A DNA stretch of 64,000 nt from Dermanyssus gallinae (GCA_003439945.1 QVRM01002189.1:1673501-1737500), one strand, 5' to 3'; shown: positions 33,693 to 47,150, counted from the first letter of the stretch. The notes: generated by a model not told the origin, from the letters alone. Translations and numbers: made by a program.

Positions 33693-36600
33693 CGACTGTT
33701 CATATTGTTAACTTCCGAACGGTTCTAGAAGCTGTGTATATTTTAGCTAACAAAACGAGACTCGAATTAATGGCGAATTTCGTTACGTGGCCCTAACGAA
33801 AGAAGTTGAGATTTGATAGGCTAAACGCCTATCACTAACCACTGGTATCCTGCCTCTGTCAATTTATCGAGTCCTGACGGTGACGTCTAGGTGACCTCGT
33901 ACCGCAGTGTTGTTGTCAACTGGATCCCCAAGCGAATACTTTCTAGATAGTTTACCAATAGTTCTAGTGGGGTCTGGCTGAGAAATATGTGGCATATTCT
34001 TCCATGAAACTTTTTCGAAAGTAGATAAAGGTCTGTTGTTATTCATGCCAGTGTGCCTACTATTTTTTGACGCATGCAACGAAATCTTTACACTCGCTAC
34101 AGTACGTGTATTTATTATATGTAGTATGTGTATAACTTACGGCTGATATGTAGCATAGTCTGTGCATAAATATAGAATAGAATAGAAAGCTTATTTATTC
34201 ATGTAAGAAGTGCTAAGCAAGGGCTTATACAACACCGTCTTGACTATATAAACGCACAGACTCTAGATATTTCTATCGTTTGATTTTAATTATTTTGCAA
34301 CCCTAATTTGAGCTACCGCCGGTTACGATATCAAAACAATGCCCATACATTGAACACTGCCTCAAAATTTGTATCTTATAATGCTGAGGCCAGTCTTTTC
34401 AAAGTTATTGAACGTAAATTACCCATGAGGCATCTCAGGATCTAGATTTTTGCAAACTTTTCTCTATACAACAGTCTTTCCCCTTCTATCCTACGCTCGA
34501 TAACGCTTAGACGAAGCACATTTTTTTCTAACCATGTTGGCGTGGTTAGCTTCGCTATTAAGCGAATTAATCTTTTGCAATCACTCATTTTGTAAAGCGA
34601 CTGCCCGTCATTCCATTGGCAAAAATGCTTATTTCAAAACGTTTATGATTCGCTTCAATGACGGCGCTCTGTGCACATAGAGCTTTGTGCCACCGTATCG
34701 ACACTTTAGAGGCGATTATATGAGCATTGAGCACACCAGCCTAGTAGTAGCTTCACGGGCGCCTACGTCACTTCAGCTATCAGTGGACACCAGTTGTTTT
34801 TTGTATCACTTACGTCTAAGCTTATTATGTTTGTTTATTTATTTAGATTTTTTATTTGCAGCGTTGGACATTTAACTGATCGTATTTTACGATTCGTCTG
34901 CGCGTAGTCTGATAGCTGGCTACCTGCTAGACTTTTAACTGGCTAACTTGGTGCGACTATCGATCGACTGTCCGAGCCATAGGATAGGATATGCGGAGTA
35001 TGATTTTCATGGTTTTCATTTAATGGTCCAATTTCGGAACAAGGCCACATGGGACCATTGAGACACCCGAAGTCGAGCAAGTTCCGAACTTTCATAAGCA
35101 GCTGGCCGTCGAATAACTCATTTAGTCCTAACAACAGCAGCAGCAACAACAACAACAACAGCGACGACGACGACGACGAATCTCTTTCTGCTAGTGCCCA
35201 GCGGAAGAGCGCTTTTGGCGTGCGTCAGCGATCGTTCAAACGTCGTGTGGATCGGTGGTGACCAATTTAGCATCTCTTCTTTCGTGTTCGTGCCGCTGCA
35301 TTAGTATGGCAGGTTCATTCACCGTGCTATGTGGAACGACGGAGCATTACCCGGCCGTGGCTTTCCTTTACCCAAGTTTTCTCTTTCGAGGAAGTTCGTG
35401 GAGTTCCATCGATGCCCGTGGTGGTGGTGGTGGTGGTGATGACGTGCAGCGGGAGGCAGGAGTCGACTGAGTACGAAGCGCGAATCCTATTATACCTTTG
35501 TGCATGCTCCTAGTCTATCAGCTATTATTGGCGGCTGCGAACTAAACCAACCCGCGCAGCTCGAAGTCAGCAGCTCTCGTCTAATTCCTGCGCTCGGTGG
35601 GCAGCCATTGGCTTTCGTTCTAAAGGGGGAACCGACAATTACGGATCCGAACAGGAGCCGGGAAACCCAGACAACGAAGAGCTCCATCCCACTGTCGTTG
35701 CACCAGCGGGTGGAGCCGTCGACAGCGGATTGCGGCGCGGTATGCTCTAAAGGAGAATCCAAGGAAAAATATATTTAACAATAGACGTATGATAGGATTT
35801 TGTATCTAAAATAAAATTGTATACAACAGTGGAGAGACTGAGCTATCCAGAGGAGCGGTTTCAGTCGTGGCTATAGGGGCTTTAGCGCACGTAATTTGCA
35901 ACGACCAATTATGTCCCAATTTTGCAACAAGCCATTTACGAGTCTGTGAGTCGACCTGCAACGCCTTCATCTTGTGAACAACAAGTCTATATTCGACCTT
36001 ATCAAGTAAACGCACTCTTCTTGTCAAAGTATACAATAAAGGTTCTAATTGGCATTGATGAATAAGGCCTTATCGTTTGCCATTTCTAACAGTTGCGTGC
36101 ACGCAGAGCGTCAATGCACAAACCCGTGGTGCAACGTGTCAAATCGGTCATTGGCAGTGAAATACTGAAACAAAGGGCGATCATTTTCAATGCGCTTTTT
36201 GGACCCCTTTATATAAATTGGTGGTACTATATTCTATTTGAAGAAGTCTATAGCTGTGGCGTCTAGACTAAAAACAAAAAAAATCGTCTTTAACCAAAGG
36301 TTCCGCTGAAAAAGAGTTAGGTTTTAAACAATTATAGGACGGTGCCATTAGTTCAGTATGGCTACAGTGGGGCTTTGGAAACAACAGTTGCAAACTCAAT
36401 AGGCAAGGCGCGGTAGGTCAAAGGATTACGAGGCGTCATCGCGGATAATGCGTAAATTACTGGACAGGGTTAAACAAAGATAAAAAATGAGACGCTAGTT
36501 ATTCAGCCTTCTCTTCATGTGTCGCTGATTGCCCAGGCTTAGTGGAAAGTATTGCAAGTGAAGCGCGACCTGGTTTAGCAAAAAAGTACCGGCTGTCGTT

Positions 36601-36726
36601 GTGACGTTAATGCTCGTCTCCGCCAGGATGCGAATTCACGTTGCTACTTTCCTGAGTTGTGAAAGGTTTGATGGAGACCGATAGCACCGAGTGAACTCAT
36701 TGTGTACTTCGTTAATATCATAGTTA

Positions 36727-36783
<57 letters not shown>

Positions 36784-37849
36784 CATAGCGGTCTAAAAGA
36801 AACACGTTTCACTCTATCAGGTTGACGTGGTTAGCCATTACCTTGATGTTCACTTGCTGACTGAAGTTAACCCACTTTTGCAATTAAACGACTTCGGTGA
36901 CGTCAACTTTGAGTCTAAACAAGATGAGCTTGTGATCAGAACTGACTTTTGACAACACAAGTAGCAATACTGTCAACGGCGACAGTATTAGTGATCAGAA
37001 GAATATCACGCCAGAGTGTTACTGGAGTTGGGGTTGGACCCGGGGTGATGCTATGCTATTCGTGAGGCGCAACTCAGACCCATTAAGAGCTCACAACTAT
37101 ATGATATTTGTCGCCGCAGATTTTGCTTTTATGTATACAGTGGTCGTTCACGTCGCATATCCCTAGAATTTTAGTCTTAGCCTGAATTTCGCAGAAGAGC
37201 ATAGCAGCAGGAATGGGCATTCCGGTCGTTAAGTTTCCATCGTTCATTTTTTTTAGATTGAAGGCTACCCATTCGGACAATTTATGTGTCGTTTTTACCC
37301 AGTAGCCTGGTTGATCCGTATTGGATTAAGACCCGTAACAATGGCCCAGAATATTCGATGATGGTTCTCTAAAGACCCTATCATATGTTCAGTTGGCGTT
37401 TGGGAAATTACCAAGCCATTTCACTGGGCCCGCTCAATATAAATCATTGATAAATATAGTACTGGCCCAGCATAAAATCCATCCTCTGCTGACCTATCTA
37501 TCACCTAACATCTTAACTCTGGTGCCAGATTTGATTGGCCAAACGAGCGTCTTTGTTTGGAAAGCCAGCCTTGTTTTTAGTTTGACTAAATTGCTGTTCA
37601 CTCGTTCTTCAGAATCTTAGGACACTTACTAGATGGCCATGTCGGCCATGTTCTTGTCGCAACAAAAGTGGCCGCCTCTAAATGCGGGGAAGCTCCGACA
37701 CGAGACCCGACATGGGAGTCACAAGAGAATTCAAAGAGACGACTCCTCTCTGACGGAGATGGTGGAAGCAGGCAAGCTCTACCACACAAGCTTTGGGCAC
37801 AAGCTACCGCATCGCAGCTAATAAGTTGGAAAAACCTGCGCATCACATG
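33693..37849. other. Unassigned stretch with a GC-richer island at about 35080-35760
   Basis: No gene recognised. The island at 35080-35760 has an AGC/AAC/GAC triplet tract (35125-35177) and a GTG tract near 35420-35440, like the other islands. A TA tract lies at 36727-36779 and a small hairpin at 36966-36989 (AATACTGTC, six-base loop, GACAGTATT). Remaining frames are short. Confidence 0.45.
36727..36779. repeat. (TA)n tract
   Basis: About 53 bp of TA with one CA interruption. Confidence 0.93.
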
Positions 37850-38300
37850 GGACAATCGAGTGAACTATCGGAACAGGCAATCGAAGTCATTTTCCTAGAA
37901 TGTTTACTTCTACCGCCAGGTGAAGAGGAGACATGGCCGGGCATACCCCAGCCTACTCTGGTGGCGTTGGAAAAGGTAGTGAATGCCGCACGAATGAAAA
38001 ATGGAAAGGCGTCCGGACCGCACGGTACCCCGCCGAAGGGCTATCAAGACCCTTGCTAAGAATCAGCGGTACCTGATCAAAAATTTGCAGACAAACTCTT
38101 GATGAAGGGCCGCTTTCCATCTTCTAGGAAAAAGCGAAAGTGATGCTCTTTCCAAAGCCGGGAACGCCAGCTCTGGCAATGTCTGCTTACTCTGTAACCA
38201 TTTATACGGTTGATTTGCTACAGCTTGAACCGAAATACCGAGATAGGACTCGACCTGGAGAAAAGAGCTTATCTAAGCCTATCGCGCGTTATGATAAATT
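37850..38300 (+). pseudogene. R1-like LINE fragment, N-terminal edge of RT
   Basis: The plus strand reads PQPTLVALEKVVNAARMKNG then KASGPHGTPPKG, matching the segment just ahead of the RT in R1/jockey-type ORF2 (A-A-x-x-M-K-N-G-K-A-P-G-P-D-G-I-P). After a stop at 38056 and a frame change, MKGRFPSSRKKRK and VMLFPKPGTPALAMSAYS correspond to the L-x-x-G-x-F-P-x-x-W-K...L-x-P-K-P-G block. No catalytic Asp block follows. It is a short internal fragment of an old copy. Confidence 0.65.
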
Positions 38301-38469
38301 GAACATGAAAATGTTAATTATCGACGACTCGACCCTTTGAAGGTTGGAGTAATGAGAGTCGCGTATCGCTACTACTAAATGAAACATTGCACTCAAGAGC
38401 CTAAAGACCGCGACTGATCTTTCCTACTAGCGTAAAATGCTATTCTGACTTACTTTACTGCCCTGCAGT

Positions 38470-39099
38470 ATGTTAAGATTAATCTCTGTGAGTTTGACCT
38501 TTACATACCCCCGTTGAACACCCCTCCGTGAGAACAAAGGGGTCAGACATGAGGGAGAAAGAAACGCAGACGCTCACAACTCCATTGAACAACCACGGGT
38601 ATGTCCTCCAGAAGTTCCTTTGCGGTCTGGACGTATATTTGTCCTTGTTCTTGCAGCCTCCTTTCTTCAGCAATGCGGCCTGAACAGCTTGAACGATAAA
38701 GTTCTGCAGTGACTCTCGTCCTCAGAGTCAACTCTCCTGTTTTGTGGTTGCGAGTTGCTGCGGTTCTTAAGCGCCGCCGCTGTAGCTACCAAAACCGGAG
38801 CCTTAATATGTTTTCTGGGATGTGGCTTGGTGGCAGAGGCTCCCAGGGACTTCTGCAAGCTCACCCCTAAAAAACGGCGTCATCTTGCGAGCGATGGCCA
38901 GAGCGACTTTCTTGCCTGGTTCACCTTTGTATAAATACACCTGACGTTCTATTGGTTTCGGCTTTATGTTGGTTAAAAGAATGGGTATAGCGTCAATTTC
39001 CGCGGCTCTGAGAGCGAGTGTCTCATTTGCTCCCTTGCATTCCAGGTAAAACAACTGAGACATTTTAAATAACGAAAGCACATAAAGAAGAATGTTCAA
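38470..39099 (-). other. Unrecognised minus-strand frames, possibly one broken ORF
   Basis: Overlapping minus-strand frames read through 39099-38803, 38864-38667 and 38731-38543 with small frame changes. The first contains LFYLECKGANETLALRAAEI, PILLTNIKPKPIERQVYLYK and EPGKKVALAIARK, a balanced, protein-like composition. No catalytic motif or zinc finger is visible. It might be a retrotransposon ORF1 remnant or a host exon series; the downstream R1-like fragment is on the other strand, so they are not one element. Confidence 0.25.
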
Positions 39100-40979
39100 T
39101 TAGGATACGGCCTTAAAGCGTGCACTCATCGGTTTCCAATCAAAAGGGCCGTTTTCCTAGGTGTTGGATATATTCTGCAGGTTTTGACGTACTAATAATC
39201 TAGCCATGCGAAGCGTGAGGCTTTGTGGCGCATTCATATCGCCCTTGCTTCGCGTGCCGAGGGACAGAGAATGAGCTGTTCTGACCGCGTTGTGCCTGCA
39301 GGGACCGTCGATGCCACCAAACAGCTGTTCCGGAAGAATGATCGCTGCAAGACCGCAGTGAGTTCCTGCCTGGCGGTCCGCCCAAGGTGCAGTTCACCGA
39401 CACCTTAGTTTTTTCTATAGAGAAACGACATGCAGGCCGGCTAGCATATTTCGTATCGATAGTACTAGACGATTACTCAGCTAGACACAAACCACATGCA
39501 TTGTCCACAACCTTGTCAGTGGCAGAGAGCCAAAAAGCCTTGAGGCAGGCAGCAAAAAAGGTGGCGTATGCAGTTGAAAGGGAAAGAAAGGGTCATCTGT
39601 GAACGCAGATTGCCCACTACCTAATGAGTATGTTATGTGTGCAGTATAAGCCAATATCTAATGTGACTAAGACTCACATATAGTTTTCTAGCTTACAAAT
39701 TTGACTGTTTAAACGCGTTTCATCACGTTTTTTGGCAAAAAAAATAAAATAACAGATCGTGTAAGATGTTGCATTACGCCAATACAAACAAGCACAGGAT
39801 TCACTCAAATTCTCCGAATACGGAACATTAAATAAAACTCTAAACGGTGAGTTTTAGATATGTCAATAGCTCGCCAATGGTATAGCAACATTTCTCGCAA
39901 AGTGAGCAGCGTAGAGAATATTTGGATGACTCTGAGTTGTCAACTACCTGGTGAGAGCAATATATTATATTCTTCTGTGTATTTATTGCTATATTGAACA
40001 TTTACATATAAGAAAAGTATGCGTGAATATTCGACGTATACAACTCACGGCAATGTTAATGTTCCGTTAATATATGTAAAGATTTTTTTTCTTGAAATGG
40101 CCCAACATAATTTGGATGATATTACATTTCCTGCATTTGCATACGAAGTATGCAAAGTTTTATAATGCACCCTGCTTACTCCTTAATTTTATTGATTACA
40201 TATTAAATAGTGACTTACCTTACGTCTAGTTAGGGGGGACCAGATGCCTAGATTAAGTAAAAATACAGAGTGCAATAGTAAAACTAACCAGACCTAACCA
40301 GACACGTTAGTAAGATGTGTGTCAGTGTGTATATGCTTAACGAGCTGAACGTTTGTGGTTTCACCAATGTTATTTTTGTTTAGCATGTGTGATCCACTAG
40401 GCAAAATCAGGACAAACAAACGTTTTACTAATATTATAACAGAACATATAAAAGCAGATTTGTTGTGTTATAGTAGTTCTGATTACAGCGGTGTCTTGTT
40501 CGGACGCTCCCCAGGTCAATAGGATTATAAGTCATCATACCATATAATTATTGTCAGAACGCTTAGCAAAATTGTAGTTATTTTCCAACTTTGAAACGCT
40601 AATCGCTTCCTTAAAGCTCTTAGTGTAGTTATTTGCGCTAAAACATGGGACTGCGATAATTATGTACAAGGTATTTTGGTTGTGTAGCAGTCAGCTCTCG
40701 TTTCAGTTCCATTATTAAGACTTATTGGACAGATAGCAATAGCATCTTTCGCTTAAATATTTGTCTCAAAATATTTAGAAATAAACCAGTTGGTCAATGA
40801 TGTACTGCCAACAACAACAAATACAAAGTGATAAACATTGGCTACAAGCTTCTATAATTCAACAGCCGAACGGGAGTTGTTTTTCGTTGTCAGTGTACAG
40901 GACCCGCTTTAGCTATTAACGACTGGGAATTTCTCAAGCATGTGAGTACATGTCTTCAAGTCCGTACGTTCAGATGATC
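39100..40979. other. Unassigned featureless stretch
   Basis: No gene, RNA or strong repeat recognised. AT-rich, with only short open frames. Confidence 0.5.
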
Positions 40980-41086
40980 ATGTATTCCGTTCGTTTCCAA
41001 TTTAAACAAGGCAGGAGTGGACTATAATCAGCAATGATTAGACAAAAAACAAGGAGCACCGATGTCTTAGTAAAAGAGGTGGCATA
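40980..41086 (+). mobile_element. SINE family A, copy 3, body only
   Basis: Matches the non-tRNA body of the 17590-17797 copy (in reverse complement) through TTTCCAATTTAAACAAGG, GCAGGAGTGG, then TTAGACAAAAAACAAGGAGC and AGTAAAAGAGGTGGCATAC. The tRNA-like 5' part is absent or unrecognisable and there is no poly-A tail. Confidence 0.7.
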
Positions 41087-41604
41087 CGATAATATCATTT
41101 GCCCTAGTATGTTATATAATATTATTACACCAAGAAGATTACAGCCAAAAATTTAAGCGCGGAAGTCGACACAGCTGCCAGAGATAACATACCTTGCTGC
41201 GGCTAACATATGGAATTTGTTAACCCTTTGCCGCATCTTGCACTTCCGATTCATTACACGGGAACGACACTCACAGCACAAATTAACAAAACAGTACGGA
41301 TTGCTCTACTCTCTCTCTTTACAGGAAAGTACACATTTTTGAAAGACTGTCCGTTTTTCAGCAACCAGGCTCTTTATGCTTGTTCCGAAGTCTTGTAAAT
41401 TGTTCCGAAGTCTGAAACTTGACAGGATATGGAACCATCTCACGCCGGTGCACTCGGTTGTACGATGTGAGTAAGAAGCCGTATTGTTTATTTCATGTCG
41501 GCTATCCACCTGCCACTGGAACAACGCAACTAAGGCTCAGGATGCCGCGTACAGTACAATACGAATGTGTTCTTTCGGAGTGGGAAGCTAAAGTCTAACA
41601 GACC

Positions 41605-41706
41605 GGACAAGAGGTCGAGCTCGCTGGCGTGGTGCATTTGCCTGCGCCTCGCGACTGGAGGAGACACCAGATAGGTGCGCGGGTTCGAGCCCCACCGTTG
41701 CACATT
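41605..41706 (+). ncRNA. tRNA-like sequence, family B, copy 1 (tRNA-derived SINE or tRNA pseudogene)
   Basis: The sequence contains CTGGCGTGGTGCATTTGCCT (A-box-like), then CGCCTCGCGACTGGAGGAG, an extra arm, and B box GGGTTCGAGCCCC at 41681-41693, ending CACCG. The end pairs with the 5' CTGGCG/CGGTGG, like an acceptor stem. The length and extra arm suggest a class II (long variable arm) tRNA ancestor. A second copy lies at 55484-55556. The A box deviates, so a functional tRNA is unlikely. Confidence 0.6.
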
Positions 41707-44700
41707 TATATTTATAGGGGTCCGTCAATTAAGCAATGCGAAAAGCAGTTCCGTGGACGTTAAATCTTGGCTAAGGGTCAGCCCCAAAAAGTTTTTTTAA
41801 GGCCGGGCAGAAGGTCGGGGGTTTCGACCTATTTTATTTCGTGCAACTTCGGTCTGGTCCTGCGTTGTGGCGGTCGCTACGTATATACCAGGTACATATC
41901 CAGGTACGAGTAGTGGGGGTTGCGCACCTGCCGGTGTGCCTTCACTGCTGTGCCAAATACCATGCAGTGCAATATGCAGCACTCAACCATAACTCGTTGC
42001 ACTACTTCTCTCACTGGAAGGGTGAGGAAGATAAATCTTATACATGAAGTGAATATTGTACTTAATTTGAGTAAAACCGTATTAGATTGAAAAATCTCTT
42101 GGCAACTGATAACTTCATCCGCGTCTGCAGATCAGATGAATATCTCCATAAGTTTAAGTTCAATCAATGCCTTTCCTATAACAATAGTATTCAGAAAATA
42201 TATTTTAATTGCAGAAATTTTTATTATGTAATAAAATGATTATGCAAAGCATACGTATAGTACGTGCACAATATCACATTTTCATATGGATGCTACAAAA
42301 TCTTCATTGTTTCATACTATTGTCTTGTGGCATTAAATAGGCGCATGTGTGCGTCTCGCTTGCTAACGATCTACCTTTCGGAGCTAATACGAATCCATAC
42401 GAAGTCAGCTAAATGCTGACATGTTTGTCTCGAATACAAGCGGTTGCTTCACATTAGCCGCATAGATCGCTCACTCCGCGCTACAAATAATATGCACAAA
42501 TTTATCAATAAAGAGCATAAGCAAAAGGCTCTGTAGTACCGTTCACTGTGAGCAGCCTCCCATGCCGTGGCCATTATAGGATAAATTCCCATTTTACTCT
42601 ACTACCAACCTAGGACTGGTTAGCTGCCTGCCAAAGTTCCACTGCATCCTTGAGTGGAACTGACATTAGTCGATTGTAGGGGCATTGTTTTTTTAAATAA
42701 TTCGCAAAATCTGTGCATACGGCGTCAACAGCAATGCCATACTTAGTAAATATAGCAAATTTGTTAAAGAAGTAAAGCAACACTTATATCAAAGTATTGG
42801 TTGAATAATGTGCTCAGAAGAGTCGATACGCACAGCGCATCCCTTATAAAAAATGGCAGAAAATACTTCAGAGAGCGTGTGCCTTTTATCTTTAGTATTG
42901 TGTGATATACGGCCCCTGGGATCGTTTATATTCTTCTTATATAGTTAAAACAAAAAAAACTACAGTTAATGAACGCACAGACGCGTGTACAATTCCCAAA
43001 ACTTCAGCCGAAGCAGGTGTGCACGCAAATTATCTTTAAATTGAAGCCGTTAGATGCGTTAGACGCATAGTTATAGAAACGACTGGAGTCGCCAACCTTC
43101 GCAATGCAGCATTTAAATGTTGCCTGTTATGTCTTCAAAGCTGTTTCTAGATCTCATTGATCTCAATATATATATATATATATACATCTTTGATTCGTCT
43201 TCTGCCATAAAGGAATACGCATCCCCTTCGTTACTTGAGATAATGTGAATTTTGTAAAAAGATTAGTTGGCTTGGCTCATTATAGGCAATGACGCCAATT
43301 GTGTCAAGGCAGTGTTCGGGAATCAACCTCTTATTTGCGTTTGCGTTGCATTTACCAACATTGATGCACCGGTAATTGACAAATAGATCTAGCAATCAGT
43401 TCCTCGATATGCAACTCCATACTGTCAAAAGTCAAGAGCATAGTTCTAAAATACCTGTACACATAAAGGGCAAACACAGCCGGCAAATACTATTCAGGCA
43501 GTAATTGGGCATTTTACAATGCCCAGCTGCAATGCCTAGCTGACTGTTGTGTCCCTGGGTGCTTATCAAAAGTTACCTACGAGTACAACGCAGCCTTCAG
43601 GTCACTACCGGAGGCGCAACTTATCTGACCATTCAAAAATAATACCCGCAGCAGGAGCGAAATGAATTACAATCCAAGTTTTATGGGGGCAATTAAAGTA
43701 ATAATGCTACTTTGCCAAGCATAGCTTTAGGTCAGCCAGTACAGGTGCGAGTGCTGTCTCTCGTATCGTGTAGATTCACAACGTGTTCCTCAAGTCCGCG
43801 CAACAATATGAGCGCTGAAGTTAAAAGGTCAACGCAGTTCTGCACATGGCTGTGTGTTCTATGTTTTAATGTCTTGCAAACTTTCGATTACGCTTACTTA
43901 TTGGAGTCATGTTGATGACAATGGCAGTATCCAAGGTTGTACAACGGACAATGTATCACTAGACAATCTACAGAAACCACCACTAAGCGCACATCTTTTC
44001 TAGCCTCTCCAATCAAAGCTTTGAAAACAGTATGTTAGCACGTGTGTCATTGGTACACCTCAGGTCCACTAGGAATACTAAGATACAGGAAGCGCTGAAG
44101 ACATTACGCCAGAGATCGTCCTGCAGTCTTCCTTCACGGCTGATATAATTAAAATTAATCGTTAACGTCTAACGGACACTTCTGGATGCTTTCCACTCCT
44201 TTCGTGCGCTTCGCAACACAGAAACTGTGAAGCGCTTTTTGTGGACACTATTTTCAGCCACTTCAATCTCTAATGGAAACTAAATCGCGTCTCTACGAGG
44301 TGGATTCGTTTAAAACTAGAATCGAATCAACACGTAAAAACAAATTTCGAGGTTTTGTAGGCTATACGTTGCGTCAAGAAATATAGAAGTCCCGGATCGC
44401 ATTCATACATATATTTCTCAAACATTCGACATAATTTAAAAACTATCAGTTAAAACAATATTATATTTATGTAGTATCTCTTCTGAATTGTAAGGGTCCT
44501 ATCACTACTATTTTGTTCTTATTATTCGACTGTAAAGCTTGCAAGCGTACGATTTGAGATGGTCGACAAAATTGCACTTATATATGGGCGTACATTTGTA
44601 GTTGATCTTGTAGAAGAATGCAACGTATTACGAATGCTATTACTGTTTTCCCCGACAGACAATTATCTGATGCACAGACATGTTAGAAAAAACTTCATTT

Positions 44701-45045
44701 ACTCATTGAATGCGAAGATTTACTTCACTGATGAATCTGTAACAAAGTGTAAGAGACGCGTAGACATAGGCCGTTTTTGTCGGCAAGAACTGAATCATAT
44801 AGGTATTTACAAACTCTAAAACGGGTAGCTGTTTCTCCTTAGCGATTAAGCAAAATACATTTTGATGTCTCATCCTTCGAGTTTGCGTTAGCCCTGATCT
44901 TTAGATAAGTTGGTAGTTTTTGCCTAGAAGCCTTACAGCTCCTTGTTACACATTAGTGGCAAATACGTCGATCACTGGGTTGCTTGACACCCCTCCAAAG
45001 GTTACAATTGTATTGCCATTGGTTTCAAACACGCAATCTTTAGCC
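41707..45045. other. Unassigned featureless stretch
   Basis: No gene or strong repeat recognised over 3.3 kb apart from a short TA tract at 43166-43184. A plus-strand frame at 44559-44819 (86 codons) has no recognised motif. No RNA gene seen. Confidence 0.5.
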
Positions 45046-45869
45046 GACTGCCGCCATCATGTCGAATATGGTTAGCTTCTCTGGTGAACGGATGCATTGA
45101 TGAAGGCGGATGATTTGTTGACCACGTACTGTCTGCCTGCACCTCTCACTATTGACGCTTGGATGCTCAAACCGGGTTCCGTTCCGCCGGTCTCTGCCTG
45201 GCTGCTGACACCCGGCTTGCCTTCAACTCATAACAGGTGTAACGCAAAACGCCTGCAACTCATCCAGGCCTTTCGTGTTCTCAGGTTGCCCCCCTGTTAC
45301 TGTCGGATGCTCTTGCTGCCGTCCCCCTGGCACTTTGATGCGGCTTTTTCGGTCTGTTTCCTGAAGTTGACGCCCCAAAGACTAGTAGCCGCATGGTGAA
45401 CGGTGGTTTTCCTTAGCAAGGCAGCCTTATCGTAAAGCAACAGTGGCGATGATCCTTAGTGTAACCAGTGACCGTGCTGCATGGAATGATTTTTAGGTTC
45501 ATCTCCTGTTTCTAAGGGTCTTAGATTCTATTGTTGACCTTCTCACAGGCTGCCGAAAACTGGGAGATGGTCACGACTGGGAGTCGGCGTCCACGTCCAT
45601 CGTTTGAGTTAGAAGACTAGACTAAAAATTGCTAACCTGGCTGCACACTTAACAGTTATACATTGAGTCCTAAAATGGCTTTTGCTCGTCGAGGGTCATA
45701 CTTGTCAAGTAAATCAGCCAATAGAGTGCGGTAGACCCGTGACCGCACTTTGCTGATCGCTTCCGCTAGCTAGGGCTATTTTCTCCACAAACTGACTGCA
45801 CCTGTCAACAGCTCTTTGGTGTTTGCGGAATGGCAATTGAGTTAGTATTCAGATCTGTGATTGCTCTTC

Positions 45870-46215
45870 TTCAGCCGCTTTCGCACACCCGCTTTGAAGC
45901 AACCCTCAAGGGCACACCGTTCACACATTTAATTGCGGCGACAGCTAAGTACGTCTCATACTCTTCCATCACCCTGCTCTTCACTCTCATAACAACATCC
46001 ACTAAATCAAAGCCCTCGTCCGAGCTCTTTTTCAAGATGAGCATCCCTGGGAAAAGATCTTTCGTCGTGCTACTCTGCATGTTTAATTTTGACTGTCCCT
46101 TCTCCTAAGTGCCACCGAGAGACCCGCATGTGAAAAGCGTGTGATATACGGTATCGGCTTTGCCGGCATCGCAAAAGACACGTTTGTATTCCTCAATATT
46201 TTCAATCTTTATCAT
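45870..46215 (-). pseudogene. R1-like C-terminal finger and tail
   Basis: The minus strand reads VFCDAGKADTVYHTLFTC, a C-x-x-x...H-x4-C finger with one cysteine replaced, then after a stop TKDLFPGMLILKKSS, DVVMRVKSRVMEEYETYL. This matches the tail of R1-type ORF2, which ends shortly after a CCHC finger with an M-x-x-K-x-x-E-E-basic helix. Confidence 0.6.
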
Positions 46216-46266
46216 ATAGGTGTAGCAACTTCTAGCAACTGATACTAGAAGTTGCCACACCTATAT
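46214..46266. repeat. 22-bp inverted repeat (hairpin) at the internal deletion of the R1-like copy
   Basis: The arm at 46214-46235 contains ATAGGTGTAGCAACTTCTAG and is complementary to 46245-46266 with a single mismatch over 22 bp, around a 9-base loop. It lies between the RT block and the C-terminal finger of the decayed LINE, where roughly 1 kb of ORF2 is absent. Confidence 0.9.
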
Positions 46267-46269
46267 GGC

Positions 46270-47150
46270 CTCGCTCTGTTCCGCTATATTAGGTGATGAC
46301 ACTTCATCCACCGATTGACCCCCTTCAAAGCGTCGTTTGCTCGATTTTCCAACAGGTTCACGTTCCTTGCGGTGACTAAAATTGCCAGATCTTCGGCATA
46401 AACGACGAATTCAACCCCGTGAGGCCTGCTCATCTCTAGCACGCTGTCATATGTTAAGTTATACAGCATAGAACCTAGTACCTACCTCGTGGTACACCTG
46501 CAGTCATGGCGTACTCCCTGCCGTTGTACTCCACAGCTAGGTACGGGGCTATCAGACGCCGAAAATACGCTGCTACTCCCTTATTCTCCACCGCAGTTTG
46601 CGCGATTAGGTGAGTCTGCCCGCCTTGGAAGCCGTGTTAGGAAAACAGATGGACTGTAGGTGCGGCCGTTTTAAAGACCGGGGAGGGGGGCTTACTTCGT
46701 GCTTTACAGGACCTTTCGACATTAGGCATATGCTCGCTTCCAAAAGTTTGCCATCGCATCCTAGGACCGTGCCCTCTGACATCAATTCAGCCGCTAGCTG
46801 AATCTCCTCAAGTGCTTTAGGTGAGATATCCTCCTCATTCGCCGCAATCGGGTCCCGGTTTTTCTCCGTCTGCGTTGGAAAAAGGTTAACGACAATGCAT
46901 CTGGTAGGATCATCGGTGCTATCGTGCCCAGTTTGCCACTTACGATTTTGTCGGGCCTCTCCCACACGTACTGGTTGATATCCTTTATCAACTGATTCCA
47001 ACACCAAAGTTTACTCTTGCTGATGGCAATCTTCAGATTCGAGCGTTCTGTCTTGTAGTCGGACCAGATGCGGGCGCTTCGTCTGGCTTCATGCGGCGCG
47101 GCGCTCCAGTGCACTCTCTCTGTACAGCATCCGCTTCGGGAAACCATCAG
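46270..47150 (-). pseudogene. R1-like reverse transcriptase with pre-RT linker
   Basis: The minus strand reads DYKTERSNLKIAISKSKLWC...NQYVWERPDKIVSGKL (pre-RT linker, compare W-G-x-P-Y-K-I-V-x-x-K-L), then SPKALEEIQLAAELMSEGTV with GCDGK in place of GPDGI. Near 46590-46540 VENKGVAAYFRRLIAPYLAV precedes TAGVPRG. Finally 46284-46469 gives LYNLTYDSVLEMSRP and VEFVVYAEDLAILVTARNVN, where the catalytic YADD has become YAED. The sequence ends shortly after, next to the hairpin at 46214-46266. Confidence 0.75.
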
